From Myxococcota bacterium (GTDB taxonomy: Bacteria > Myxococcota_A > UBA9160 > UBA6930): a DNA stretch of 64,000 nucleotides. The translations under genes were made by a program, and so were the position numbers. Below, in pieces: positions 8,378-17,018 of this stretch (position 1 is its first letter; every line of letters begins with the position of its first letter). The notes beneath the pieces were generated by a model. It was not told the origin of the DNA. It saw only the letters and a program-made list of their open reading frames with translations, and did no database searches. Location: NCBI GenBank assembly GCA_028277885.1, contig JANQFK010000067.1, forward strand, positions 1-64,000, in the 5' to 3' direction.

Positions 8378-9210
8378 TGGACGCCGACGCCTATCTCGCG
8401 GAGAGCGCCTCGCTCGTGGACCGCTTCCTCGACGCGCGGCTCCCGGCCCCCGCGGAGCCCCCGGCGGCGCTGCACGGGGCCATGCGTCACCTGCTGTTCC
8501 CCGGCGGCAAGCGCCTGCGCCCGGCCCTGGCCTTCGCGGCCTGCGAGGCCGCGGGGGCGCCGCGCGAGGCCGCGCTCCCGATCGCGGCGGCGGTGGAGCT
8601 GATCCACACCTACTCCCTGGTGCACGACGACCTGCCCTGCATGGACGACGACGCCGAGCGCCGCGGCCGCCCGACGGTGCACGTGGCCTTCGGCGAGGCC
8701 GTGGCGGTGCTGGCCGGAGACGCCCTCCAGGCCGAGGCCTTCGCGATCCTGGGCGAGGCCGCGGAGGCGGACGGCGGGCCGCTGGTGCTCCGGGACCTGG
8801 CGGCGTCGGTGGGCTCCCGCGGGCTGGTCGGTGGCCAGGCCGACGATCTCGCCTTCGAGGCCGGCCACGGCGACGTGGACGCCCTCGAGTCGATCCACCG
8901 GCGCAAGACGGCGGCGCTGATCCGCGCGGCGGTGACCGGCGGCGCCCGGCTGGGACGGGCCGACGGGCCGCGCGCCGCGGCGCTCGCCCGCTTCGGCGAG
9001 CGGGTGGGGCTGGCGTTCCAGATCGCCGACGACCTGCTGGACCGCGACGCCGGCGAGCCGAGCTCCTACGTCGCCCTGTGCGGCGCGGACGCGGCCCGGC
9101 GGCGCGCCGAGGCGCTCCTCGACGAGGCGCTCACCGAGATCGAAGACTGGGGGGAGCGCGCCGAGCCGCTGCGGGAGCTCGCGCGCTTCGCCGTGCGGAG
9201 GAATCGATGA
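8377..9210 (+). CDS. ispA: Polyprenyl (farnesyl/geranylgeranyl) diphosphate synthase
   Basis: Trans-prenyltransferase condensing isopentenyl diphosphate with allylic diphosphates. The 277-residue product has both Asp-rich metal motifs: DDLPCMDDD (from about residue 84) followed by RRGRPTVH, and QIADDLLD (about 215). The GGKRLRPAL block (about 43) and a TGG-like segment also match the family. The four-residue insertion in the first motif (DDxxxxD) is the bacterial FPP/GGPP type; chain length cannot be told from sequence alone. GTG 8377 shares a base with the xseB stop, and dxs overlaps the 3' end by four bases, an order common in proteobacteria. Confidence 0.93.
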   Translation: MDADAYLAESASLVDRFLDARLPAPAEPPAALHGAMRHLLFPGGKRLRPALAFAACEAAGAPREAALPIAAAVELIHTYSLVHDDLPCMDDDAERRGRPTVHVAFGEAVAVLAGDALQAEAFAILGEAAEADGGPLVLRDLAASVGSRGLVGGQADDLAFEAGHGDVDALESIHRRKTAALIRAAVTGGARLGRADGPRAAALARFGERVGLAFQIADDLLDRDAGEPSSYVALCGADAARRRAEALLDEALTEIEDWGERAEPLRELARFAVRRNR

Positions 9211-11132
9211 AGCCGATGGAGTCGGGTTTCCGTCCGGTCGACGACATCCTCGACCGGGTCTCCTCGCCCGAGGAGCTGCGCGCGCTGCCGCGGGAGCAGG
9301 TGCCCGCCGTGGCGGCGGCGCTGCGCCACGAGATCGTGGAGCGGGTGGCGAAGACCGGAGGGCACCTCGCGTCGAGCCTCGGCGCCGTGGAGCTCATCAC
9401 CGGCATCCACACGGTGTTCGACACGCCCCGGGACCGGCTCGTGCTCGACGTCGGCCACCAGGGCTACGCGCACAAGATGCTCACCGGGCGGCGCGCGGGC
9501 TTCGATCGCATCGGCAAGGAGGACGGGATCGGCAAGTTCCTGCGCCGCTCGGAGTCCCGCTACGACTGCTTCGGGGCGGGCCACGCGGGGACCTCGATCT
9601 CCGCGGCCCTGGGCATGGCCCGGGCCATGGAGCACCGGGGCGAGCCCCACTGCGCCATCGCGATGATCGGCGACGGGGGCATGACGGCGGGCATGGCCTT
9701 CGAGGCGCTGAACCACGCCGGTGACCTGCGCCAGAAGAACCTGGTGGTGGTCCTCAACGACAACGAGATGTCCATCTCGCCCAACGTGGGGGCGCTCTCG
9801 TCCTACCTCTCGCGGAAGCTCTCGGCCCCCATGGTGCGGCGCATGAAGGGCTGGGCCAAGGAGTTCCTCACCAGCATGCCCGGCGACATGCTGCACTGGG
9901 CCCAGAAGGCCGAGGAGTCCCTCAAGGTGTTCTTCTCACCGGGCCTCCTGTTCGAGGCGCTCGGCTTCAAGTACGTCGGCCCGATCCAGGGGCATCGCAT
10001 CGAGGTGGTGCTCGAGACCTTCGAGAACGTGAAGCAGATGCTGGCCAACGGCGACGGGCCGATCCTGGTGCACGCGCTCACCGCCAAGGGCTACGGCTAC
10101 GAGCCCGCCCAGCGCGACCCCTTCAAGTACCACGGCGTCGGCAAGTTCGACGTCGAGTCCGGCGAGTTCCACAAGGGCAAGCCCGGCCCGCCGAAGTACC
10201 AGGTGGTCTTCGCCGACACGCTCATCCGACTGGCCCAGGAGGACGACCGGATCCTCGGCATCACCGCCGCCATGGCGGACGGCACCAGCCTCGACCGCTT
10301 CAAGAAGGTCTTCCCGGACCGCTTCTACGACGTCGGCATCGCCGAGCAGCACGCCGTGACCTTCGCCGCGGGGCTGGCCGCCCAGGGCATGAAGCCCGTG
10401 GCGGCCATCTACTCGACCTTCCTCCAGCGCGCCTACGACCAGGTCGTCCACGACGTCTGCGTGCAGAACCTGGACGTCACCCTGGCCATGGACCGCGCGG
10501 GCCTGGTGGGCGCCGACGGCGCCACCCACCAGGGCATGTACGACGTCTCCTACCTGCGCACGTTGCCCAACATCATCGTGATGGCGCCGAAGGACGAGAA
10601 CGAGCTCCAGCACATGCTGCGCACCGCCGTGGAGTACGACGGCCCGGCCGCGATCCGCTACCCGCGCGGCGCGGGCTTCGGCGTCCCCATGGACCCGGAA
10701 GTGAAGGCGGTGCCCGTCGGCAAGGCGGAGCTGCTGCGCGACGGCGACGACGCCCTGGTGATCGCCTACGGCACCCTCGCCCACGCCGCCCTCGAGGCCG
10801 CCGAGGAGCTCGCCGCCGACGGCATCTCCGCCGCCGTGCTGAACGCGCGCTTCGCGAAGCCCCTCGATGCCGAGCGCATCCTCGAGCTCGCGCGGCGCGC
10901 CGGGGCGGTCGTCACCGTGGAGGAGCACGCCGGGATGGGCGGCTTCGGGAGCGCGGTGCTCGAGGCCCTGGCCGAGGCCGGCGTGGTGGTGCCGACGCGC
11001 TGCCTGGCGGTACCCGACCGGCTGGTGGAGCACGGCGACCCCGCGAGCCAGTGCCACGCGATGGGGCTCGACGCCGAGGGCATCGCGCGCGCGGCGCGCG
11101 AGCTGGTGGGGCGCCGCCCGCCGCGAGGCTGA
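9207..11132 (+). CDS. dxs: 1-deoxy-D-xylulose-5-phosphate synthase
   Basis: Thiamine-diphosphate enzyme that condenses pyruvate and glyceraldehyde 3-phosphate, the first step of the MEP isoprenoid pathway. At 641 residues it is full length. Visible elements: LVLDVGHQGYAHKMLTGR (about 78), the ThDP motif GDGGMTAG (from residue 155) with NDNEMSISPNVG, the second-domain block YDVGIAEQHAVTFAAGLA with its catalytic Glu, DRAGLVGADGATHQG, and a C-terminal transketolase domain with VVTVEEHAGMGGFGSAVLE. ATG 9207 overlaps the ispA stop (ATGA). The neighbour ispA uses its downstream product. Confidence 0.96.
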   Translation: MKPMESGFRPVDDILDRVSSPEELRALPREQVPAVAAALRHEIVERVAKTGGHLASSLGAVELITGIHTVFDTPRDRLVLDVGHQGYAHKMLTGRRAGFDRIGKEDGIGKFLRRSESRYDCFGAGHAGTSISAALGMARAMEHRGEPHCAIAMIGDGGMTAGMAFEALNHAGDLRQKNLVVVLNDNEMSISPNVGALSSYLSRKLSAPMVRRMKGWAKEFLTSMPGDMLHWAQKAEESLKVFFSPGLLFEALGFKYVGPIQGHRIEVVLETFENVKQMLANGDGPILVHALTAKGYGYEPAQRDPFKYHGVGKFDVESGEFHKGKPGPPKYQVVFADTLIRLAQEDDRILGITAAMADGTSLDRFKKVFPDRFYDVGIAEQHAVTFAAGLAAQGMKPVAAIYSTFLQRAYDQVVHDVCVQNLDVTLAMDRAGLVGADGATHQGMYDVSYLRTLPNIIVMAPKDENELQHMLRTAVEYDGPAAIRYPRGAGFGVPMDPEVKAVPVGKAELLRDGDDALVIAYGTLAHAALEAAEELAADGISAAVLNARFAKPLDAERILELARRAGAVVTVEEHAGMGGFGSAVLEALAEAGVVVPTRCLAVPDRLVEHGDPASQCHAMGLDAEGIARAARELVGRRPPRG

Positions 11133-11136
11133 GCCC

Positions 11137-11886
11137 GTGGCGCCGGACCGCCTGCGTCTCGACGAGCGGCTGGTCCGGGACGGGCTCGTCGAGAGCCGCA
11201 CCCGCGCCCAGGCGCTGATCCGCACCGGCCGCGTCCTGGTGGACGACGCGCCGGTCGAGAAGCCCGGCACCGCGGTGCGCGACGCCGCCCGGGTGCGCGT
11301 GCGCGGCGAGGACGCGCGCTTCGTCTCCCGGGGCGGCGAGAAGCTCGCGGGCGCCCTCGCCGACCTGGGCCTCGACCCCGCCGGCCGCTCCTGCCTCGAC
11401 CTCGGCGCCTCGACGGGCGGCTTCAGCGACTGCCTGCTCCAGGCCGGGGCCGCGCGGGTGGTCGCCGTGGACGTGGGCTACGGCCAGCTCCACCCGCGGC
11501 TGCGCGACGACCCGCGGGTGGTCGTGCTCGAGCGCACCAACGCGCGCCACCTGGCAGCCGACGCGCTGCCCTTCGCGGTGGACCTGGTGACGGTCGACGT
11601 CTCGTTCATCTCCGCGACGAAGCTCCTCGGGCCGGTCCGCGCCGTGGCCCCGGACGCCGACCTGCTGGTGCTCGTGAAGCCCCAGTTCGAGGTCGGCCGC
11701 GAGCAGGTGGGGAAGGGCGGCGTGGTCCGGGACGACGCCCTGCGGCGCGGCGCCGTCGCCGCGGTGCGCGAGGCCGCCGAGGCCCTCGGCCTCGGCTTCC
11801 GCGGTGAGGCGGAGAGCCGCCTCGCCGGCCCGAAGGGCAACCGCGAGATCTTCCTCTGGATGAGCCCGACCCCCGCGGGGGTCTGA
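11137..11886 (+). CDS. tlyA: TlyA-family rRNA 2'-O-methyltransferase (S4 plus FtsJ-like domains)
   Basis: A 249-residue protein with an N-terminal S4 RNA-binding domain (about 4-62: RLDERLVRDGLVESRTRAQALIRTGRVLVDD) and a Rossmann methyltransferase domain (about 63-245). The SAM site reads LDLGASTGGFSDCLLQAG (about 88), followed by VVAVDVGYGQLH and DLVTVDVSFIS; KPQFEVG is the conserved late motif. TlyA enzymes methylate riboses of 16S and 23S rRNA and affect capreomycin sensitivity; some homologues are annotated as hemolysins, probably wrongly. GTG 11137 follows the dxs stop by 4 bases, so it is the last gene of this run. Confidence 0.92.
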   Translation: MAPDRLRLDERLVRDGLVESRTRAQALIRTGRVLVDDAPVEKPGTAVRDAARVRVRGEDARFVSRGGEKLAGALADLGLDPAGRSCLDLGASTGGFSDCLLQAGAARVVAVDVGYGQLHPRLRDDPRVVVLERTNARHLAADALPFAVDLVTVDVSFISATKLLGPVRAVAPDADLLVLVKPQFEVGREQVGKGGVVRDDALRRGAVAAVREAAEALGLGFRGEAESRLAGPKGNREIFLWMSPTPAGV

Positions 11887-11964
11887 TCTCGTACCGATCT
11901 GGTCTTGAATGTGGCCCTCCGCTAACCTCGGGTCTCGCCCGCTCGACACGCCCGGAGGAACGCC

Positions 11965-12297
11965 ATGCCCATCGTCGAAGTCACCCAGGCCGCCGCCGCC
12001 CAGATCAAGCGGCTGCTCGACGCCGAGGGCAAGACGGAGACCCACGCGCTTCGCATCAAGGTCGTGGGGGGCGGCTGCTCCGGGCTCCAGTACCAGCTCG
12101 CCTTCGACGGGGAGGTCCGCGACACCGACACCGTGGAGGCCGCCGAGGGCGTGCGGCTGGTGGTCGACGAGAAGAGCGCCCTCTACCTGGTGGGCACGAG
12201 CCTCGACTTCGTGGACTCGCTGATGGAGTCGGGGTTCAAGATCAACAACCCGAACGCGAAGACGACCTGCGGCTGCGGGCAGTCGTTCGGGGCCTGA
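11965..12297 (+). CDS. erpA: ErpA/IscA-type iron-sulfur insertion protein
   Basis: Small A-type Fe-S carrier (110 residues) that passes clusters to apo-enzymes. The three cluster ligands are present: Cys38 in VVGGGCSG and Cys102/Cys104 in TCGCG near the C-terminus. The surrounding LVVDEKSALYLVGTSLDFV and FKINNPNAK resemble ErpA more than IscA, including enzymes acting late in the isoprenoid pathway encoded just upstream. ATG 11965 has GGAGG 7-11 bases before it. A TAACCT hexamer at 11923-11928 may be its -10 element. The cysteine desulfurase gene that could supply sulfur is the next gene, after a structured repeat. Confidence 0.92.
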   Translation: MPIVEVTQAAAAQIKRLLDAEGKTETHALRIKVVGGGCSGLQYQLAFDGEVRDTDTVEAAEGVRLVVDEKSALYLVGTSLDFVDSLMESGFKINNPNAKTTCGCGQSFGA

Positions 12298-12313
12298 GGG
12301 GCTCTCGAAGTGA

Positions 12314-12478
12314 CGCGTGGGCGGCGCCCGCGTGGTTCAGGGCCTTCTGGACTTCGCGCCGCCCGCCGGAGGCGGGCCGCGCTGCGCGGCCGTTGGCACG
12401 GCCTCGCGCTCCGAGACGTCTCCGCGGGGTGCCCGGGCTCGGCGGCGCGCCTGCGGCGCCCCGCCGTCGCTCTCCGCG
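12314..12478 (+). repeat. Multi-hairpin dispersed element, copy A
   Basis: This gene-free segment shares three near-identical blocks with 39638-39772: 12338-12359, about 12379-12404 (26 identical bases) and 12435-12478 (4 differences). It folds into successive hairpins: 12314-12334, 12356-12382 (GCCCGCC/GGCGGGC apical stem with GGA loop on a GCGC base), 12388-12403 (GGCCGT/ACGGCC) and 12441-12465 (11-bp stem with one C-C mismatch). The second hairpin differs in sequence from copy B but pairs fully in both, which supports selection for structure. The element ends 24 bases before the cysteine desulfurase ATG. A 62-codon open frame here (12310-12498) is not believed to be a gene. Confidence 0.7.
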
Positions 12479-12502
12479 TGACTCCTCTCTCTCGGTGAGT
12501 CG

Positions 12503-13660
12503 ATGAGCGCTCTTCCGATCTATCTCGACCATCACTCGACGACGCCGGTGGATCCGCGGGTGCTGGAGGCGATGCTGCCGTTCTACCGTGGGGACTTCGG
12601 GAACGCGGCGAGCCGGAGCCATGCGTACGGGTGGCGCGCGGAGACGGCGGTGGAGATGGCGCGGGAGGAGATCGCGCGGGCCCTGGGGGCGGCGAAGCCG
12701 GCCGAGATCGTCTTCACCAGCGGTGCCACCGAGGCCAACAACCTGGCGATCCTGGGGGCGGCCGACGCCCTCGCCGAGCGCGGCGACCATCTGGTGACCT
12801 CGGCCATCGAGCATCCCTCGGTGCTCGACCCGTGCCGGTTCCTCGAGAGCCGCGGCAAGCGGCTCACGGTGCTGCCCGTGGACGCCGACGGTCGCGTCGA
12901 TCCCGCCGCCGTGGCCGAGGCCATCACCGAGCGCACGGTGCTGGTCTCCATCATGCTGGCCAACAACGAGATCGGCGTGATCGAGCCGCTCGCCGAGATC
13001 GGCCGCGTGTGCGCCGAGCGCGGCGTCTGGCTCCACACCGACGCGACCCAGGTGCTCGGCAAGCTCCCCATCGACCTGGGCGAGCTGGGGGTGGCGCTGC
13101 TCTCCGCCTCGGCCCACAAGCTCTACGGCCCGAAGGGCGTGGGCTGCCTGTACGTGCGGCGCCGCCCGCGGGTGCGCCTCACGCCCCAGCTCCACGGGGG
13201 CGGCCACGAGCGCGGGCTGCGCTCGGGCACGCTGCCCGTGCCCCTCGTGGTGGGCTTCGGCGAGGCGGTGCGCATCGCCGTGGCCGAGCAGCAGGCCGAG
13301 GCCAAGCGCGTGGCCGAGCTGCGCGACCGGCTGTGGCGGCGCATCCAGGCCGAGATCCCCGGCGCCCACCGCAACGGGCACCCGACGGAGTGCCTCGCGG
13401 GCAACCTCCACGTCTCCTTCGACGGCGTGGACGCCGACGGCCTGCTGGCCGAGCTGACCGAGCTGGCGGTCTCGACGGGGTCGGCGTGCAGCTCCGCCAC
13501 GCCCGAGCCCAGCCACGTGCTGCGCGCGTTGGGCCACTCCGAGTCCCGCGTGCGGGGCGGCCTGCGCATCGGCATCGGCCGCTTCAACACCCCGGAGGAG
13601 ATCGACCGGGCCGGCGACGCCCTGGTGCGCGGCGTGGGGAGGCTGCGCGAGGCCGCCTGA
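12503..13660 (+). CDS. iscS: Cysteine desulfurase (IscS/NifS family)
   Basis: PLP enzyme that takes sulfur from cysteine for Fe-S clusters and other thio-cofactors. The 385-residue product begins with the typical [14 protein letters not shown], has SGATEANN (about 73), HTDATQ (about 179), the PLP lysine Lys206 in [10 protein letters not shown], and the persulfide Cys329 in [17 protein letters not shown]. The loop around this Cys is of the short IscS/NifS type, not SufS. No iscU or iscR is nearby; erpA just upstream and a NifU-domain gene at 36.8 kb are the only Fe-S partners in the window. ATG 12503 is the first start after the structured element. Confidence 0.93.
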   Translation: MSALPIYLDHHSTTPVDPRVLEAMLPFYRGDFGNAASRSHAYGWRAETAVEMAREEIARALGAAKPAEIVFTSGATEANNLAILGAADALAERGDHLVTSAIEHPSVLDPCRFLESRGKRLTVLPVDADGRVDPAAVAEAITERTVLVSIMLANNEIGVIEPLAEIGRVCAERGVWLHTDATQVLGKLPIDLGELGVALLSASAHKLYGPKGVGCLYVRRRPRVRLTPQLHGGGHERGLRSGTLPVPLVVGFGEAVRIAVAEQQAEAKRVAELRDRLWRRIQAEIPGAHRNGHPTECLAGNLHVSFDGVDADGLLAELTELAVSTGSACSSATPEPSHVLRALGHSESRVRGGLRIGIGRFNTPEEIDRAGDALVRGVGRLREAA

Positions 13661-13790
13661 GCCCGGCATGCGCCGGTGGGCCGCCGCCGCTACGCTGCCT
13701 CCCTTTTCCACCCGGGATGCCAGAGTCGGGACGCCGGCGCCGCCGCGCCGGGAGCCGGGGAGCCACCCTGCCAGGGGAGACGGAGTCATC

Positions 13791-14402
13791 GTGAGCGAGC
13801 AGAAGAGCACCAACATCACCTGGCACGCCGGCCACGTCGAGCGCGGGGACCGCGAGAAGCTCCTCGGGCAGCGCGGCGTCACCCTCTGGCTGACCGGCCT
13901 CTCGGGCTCGGGCAAGTCCACCATCGCGGTGGCGACCGAGGCGCTGCTGGTGCAGCGCGGCCACCTCGCCTACGTGCTCGACGGCGACAACGTCCGCCAC
14001 GGGCTCAACAAGAACCTGGGCTTCTCTCCCGAGGACCGCACGGAGAACATCCGGCGCATCGGGGAGGTGGCGAAGCTCTTCACCGACCTCGGCGCCGTGG
14101 TGCTCACCTCCTTCATCTCGCCCTACCGCGCCGATCGCGACGCCGCCCGGGCGCTGTTCCGCGACGGGGACTTCGTCGAGGTCTACGTCGAGGCGCCCCT
14201 CGACGTGTGCGAGTCCCGGGACCCGAAGGGTCTCTACGCCAAGGCCAGGGCCGGCGAGATCCCCGAGTTCACCGGCATCTCGGCCCCCTACGAGGAGCCC
14301 TCGAGCCCCGAGCTGCGGCTGCCCACCGGCGACCAGGGCGTGGAGCAGAGCGCCGAGCAGCTGGTCGCCTATCTCGAGAAGGGCGGCTATCTGTCCGGAT
14401 AG
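13791..14402 (+). CDS. cysC: Adenylylsulfate (APS) kinase
   Basis: Phosphorylates adenosine 5'-phosphosulfate to PAPS, the sulfate donor for sulfation and one route of sulfate reduction. The 203-residue product is a complete Cys[11 protein letters not shown]-loop (about residue 36), [17 protein letters not shown] (about 64), [17 protein letters not shown] (about 82), [13 protein letters not shown] (about 106), and [22 protein letters not shown] (about 145). GTG 13791 has AGGGGAG 12-18 bases upstream and begins the conserved [13 protein letters not shown] helix; the longer frame from 13668 is poorly conserved in character. No ATP sulfurylase gene is next to it, so the APS source must be encoded elsewhere. 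Confidence 0.94.
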   Translation: MSEQKSTNITWHAGHVERGDREKLLGQRGVTLWLTGLSGSGKSTIAVATEALLVQRGHLAYVLDGDNVRHGLNKNLGFSPEDRTENIRRIGEVAKLFTDLGAVVLTSFISPYRADRDAARALFRDGDFVEVYVEAPLDVCESRDPKGLYAKARAGEIPEFTGISAPYEEPSSPELRLPTGDQGVEQSAEQLVAYLEKGGYLSG

Positions 14403-14466
14403 GCCTCCCCGGGCCACGAATTCCGGCCCCTCCCCCCGGCTCTCAGCCCCGCGGGCGGACGGGCCG

Positions 14467-16251
14467 ATGAGAGGTGGGATGAACCGCGCAGGTCAGCGAA
14501 TCGCCCCGCGGCTCCTCGCCGGCCTGGTCGTGCTCGGGGGCCTCGGCGGGGTGGGCTGCGCCGGGCTCCTGGGAGGCGCGTCCTCGGGCGCGTTCGCCGA
14601 GCCCCCGAAGCACGGCTCGCCGGAGCTCCACTTCCTGGTCGCCCGGGACCTCGAGCTCGGCGGCGAGATCGAGCAGGCGACCGAGGCCTACGCGCGGGCC
14701 CTCGCCGCGGACCCGGACTCCACCTACCTGCTGAGGAAGCTCGCGGAGCTCTCGGCCCGGCAGAACCGGATCGAGGACGCGCTCGCCTACGCGGAGCGCG
14801 CCCGGGAGCTCGAGCCCGACGATCTCGGCACGCGCCTGTTCCTCGGCACCCTGTACCGCTTCCAGAAGGACGTCGATCGCGCCGAGCAGGCCCTGCGCGA
14901 CGACGACGGCGCGCCGCTCAGCTCCGACGCCGCGCTGCTCCTCTACGGCATGCTCGCCGACTCCGGCCGCCTCGAGCAGGCGCGGGAGACCGCCGAGTGG
15001 CTGCGCGACGCCGAGCCCGACGGGCTGCGCGGCTACTTCGCCCTCGCCGACGTCCACGAGCGCCTGGGCGAGCCCGACGCCGCCGAGGCGGCGCTGCGCG
15101 AGGGGCTGCGCCGGAACCCCGAGGACCTGAGCCTGTACGGGGCCCTGGCCCGCGCGCGTCGCGACCGCGGCGACCGCGAGGGCGAGATCGCGATCCACCG
15201 TGAGATCCTCGCGATCCACCCCGAGCACCACGCCACCCAGCTGGCCCTGGCCGACGCCCTGCTGGACCTCGAGCGCCTCGACGAGGCCGTCGAGGTGCTC
15301 GAGCGGGTCGAGGCCAACCACCCCGAGGACCTGCGCTCGGTGCTGCGCCTGGGCTTCCTCGAGTACGAGCGCCGCAACTACGACCAGGCCGCGCGACGCT
15401 TCGAGCGCGCCCTCTCGGTGAGCCCGGGCCAGCACGAGGTCACCTACTTCCTCGGCGTGGTCCAGCGTCGCCAGCGCCGCCCGGACGAGGCCCTCGTCAC
15501 CTTCGCCCGGATCCCCCCCGGCCACGAGCGCTACGTCGAGGCGCGCACCCAGATCGCCTCCATCCACGAGGCCCGCGGCGACTACGAGCGGGCCCTCGCC
15601 GAGGTGGAGACGGCGCGCTCCCTCGGCGCCTCGCGGCCCCTCGACCTCTACCTGGCGAGCCTCCAGTCGAAGTCCGGCGACTTCCAGGGGGCCTTGGGCT
15701 TCCTGGAGTCGCTCCTCGCCGAGGCGCCGGGCGATCCCGAGCTGCTCTACAACATTGGCGTCATCCACGGCGAGGCCCAGCAGATCGACCTCGCGCTCCA
15801 GTACATGCAGCGCGTGATCGAGACCAACCCGGACCACGCCGGTGCGCTCAACTACGTCGGCTACACCTGGGCGGAGCGCGGCACCAACCTCGATCGCGCC
15901 GAGGAGTACGTGGTGCGTGCCCTCGAGATCCGCCCCGACGACGGCTACATCGCCGACAGCCTGGGCTGGATCTACTACATGCGCGCCCGCCCGCTGATCG
16001 AGTCGGGCAACCACGTCGACGGCCTGGCGTTCCTGGACCGCGCCGTCGCCGAGCTCCAGCGCGCCAACGAGCTCACCGGCGGCGACCCGGTGATCCTCGA
16101 GCACCTGGGCGACGCCTACCTGCTGCTGGGCGAGCCGCGGCGCGCGCTCCAGAGCTACCGCGAGGCCATGGAGCTCGGCCCGCGCCCGAGCGAGCAGCCG
16201 GAGCTGCCCGCCAAGCTCGAGCGCCTCGAGAGCGAGCTCGGCGAGCGGTGA
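14467..16251 (+). CDS. TPR-repeat protein, probable lipoprotein
   Basis: A 594-residue protein made almost wholly of tetratricopeptide repeats (about residues 55-580), with typical pairs such as AIEQATEAYARALAADPDS-like and FERALSVSPG units spaced about 34 residues apart. The N-terminus is hydrophobic and ends in LGGVGCAGLLGG, a plausible though imperfect lipobox (Cys31), so it is probably anchored in the envelope. TPR proteins bind other proteins; no enzyme motif is seen. An in-frame ATG at 14479 is an alternative start. The stop overlaps the next start (GTGA), so both envelope proteins are probably co-produced. Exact partner unknown. Confidence 0.82.
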   Translation: MRGGMNRAGQRIAPRLLAGLVVLGGLGGVGCAGLLGGASSGAFAEPPKHGSPELHFLVARDLELGGEIEQATEAYARALAADPDSTYLLRKLAELSARQNRIEDALAYAERARELEPDDLGTRLFLGTLYRFQKDVDRAEQALRDDDGAPLSSDAALLLYGMLADSGRLEQARETAEWLRDAEPDGLRGYFALADVHERLGEPDAAEAALREGLRRNPEDLSLYGALARARRDRGDREGEIAIHREILAIHPEHHATQLALADALLDLERLDEAVEVLERVEANHPEDLRSVLRLGFLEYERRNYDQAARRFERALSVSPGQHEVTYFLGVVQRRQRRPDEALVTFARIPPGHERYVEARTQIASIHEARGDYERALAEVETARSLGASRPLDLYLASLQSKSGDFQGALGFLESLLAEAPGDPELLYNIGVIHGEAQQIDLALQYMQRVIETNPDHAGALNYVGYTWAERGTNLDRAEEYVVRALEIRPDDGYIADSLGWIYYMRARPLIESGNHVDGLAFLDRAVAELQRANELTGGDPVILEHLGDAYLLLGEPRRALQSYREAMELGPRPSEQPELPAKLERLESELGER

Positions 16252-17018
16252 GTCGGCTCCCGGCGGCGCACGCGGCGCTGCTCGTGAGCCTGCTGTGGGC
16301 CGGCTGTCGGCTCCCGCTCCCCGCCGAGGGGCCGCTCCCTGCCGACGATCCGCGGCCCGCGGCCCTGCTCGCCGCCCTCGCGGGCCACGAGGACGCCCGA
16401 CGCGCGGTGCGTGGCGTGGCCCGCGTCTCCCTCGAGGGCCAGCGCGGCTCCGGCTTCGCCAAGCAGCTCGTGCTCCTCGAGCGCCCGGCCAGCCTGCGCG
16501 TCGAGGTGCTCGGCGTGCTCAACCAGCGCATCGCCGTGCTGGCCACCGACGGCGAGCGCTACGACCTCTACCGCGCCGAGAACGGCGCCGTCGAGCGGGG
16601 CGACGTGCACCCGCGCGTGCTGCTCGACGTCGCGGGCCTGCCGCTGATCCCCGAGGAGGCGGTGGCGCTGCTGCTGGGCGGGCCGCGAGAGGCGCGCGAC
16701 GGCTGGCACCCGGGCGCCGCCGCGCTGCTCCCGGACGGGAGCATCCGCGTGCACCTCGACGAGGCGCGGGAGAGCGTGCGGCGCAGCTTCGACTTCGACG
16801 GCGAGGGCCACCTGCGGCGCTATCGCGTGCACGCACCGGGCGGCGAGCTGCTCCTCGACGTCCGCTACCAGGACCTGCGCCCGGTGGCCGACGACGTCTT
16901 CGCCCACCAGATCGACCTCGACTTCCCGCTCCTCGAGACCCGCGCCCAGGTCTCCTTCCGCGAGGTCGAGCTGAACCCCGAGCTTCCGGCGGAGCTGTTC
17001 CGCCTGCCGGGCGGCTAG
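16248..17018 (+). CDS. LolB/DUF4292-like outer membrane lipoprotein
   Basis: A 256-residue protein with a short signal peptide ending in LLWAGC (lipid-modified Cys20). The remainder looks all-beta, with alternating hydrophobic strands such as RGVARVSLEGQRGSGFAKQLVLL and LRVEVLGVLNQRIAVLATDGERYDLY, resembling the LolA/LolB or DUF4292 open barrel that binds lipid acyl chains. That comparison is by pattern only. It overlaps the TPR lipoprotein by four bases, suggesting one envelope function. Its TAG stop at 17016-17018 shares the palindrome CTAG with the stop of the convergent oppF-like gene, so there is no intergenic space or terminator at this junction. Confidence 0.65.
   Translation: MSRLPAAHAALLVSLLWAGCRLPLPAEGPLPADDPRPAALLAALAGHEDARRAVRGVARVSLEGQRGSGFAKQLVLLERPASLRVEVLGVLNQRIAVLATDGERYDLYRAENGAVERGDVHPRVLLDVAGLPLIPEEAVALLLGGPREARDGWHPGAAALLPDGSIRVHLDEARESVRRSFDFDGEGHLRRYRVHAPGGELLLDVRYQDLRPVADDVFAHQIDLDFPLLETRAQVSFREVELNPELPAELFRLPGG

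Noticed and set aside
12310-12498. 62-codon open frame after erpA
   Set aside because: It covers the hairpins of the dispersed element; the predicted peptide is Arg/Ala/Gly-rich and is not kept in frame in copy B.
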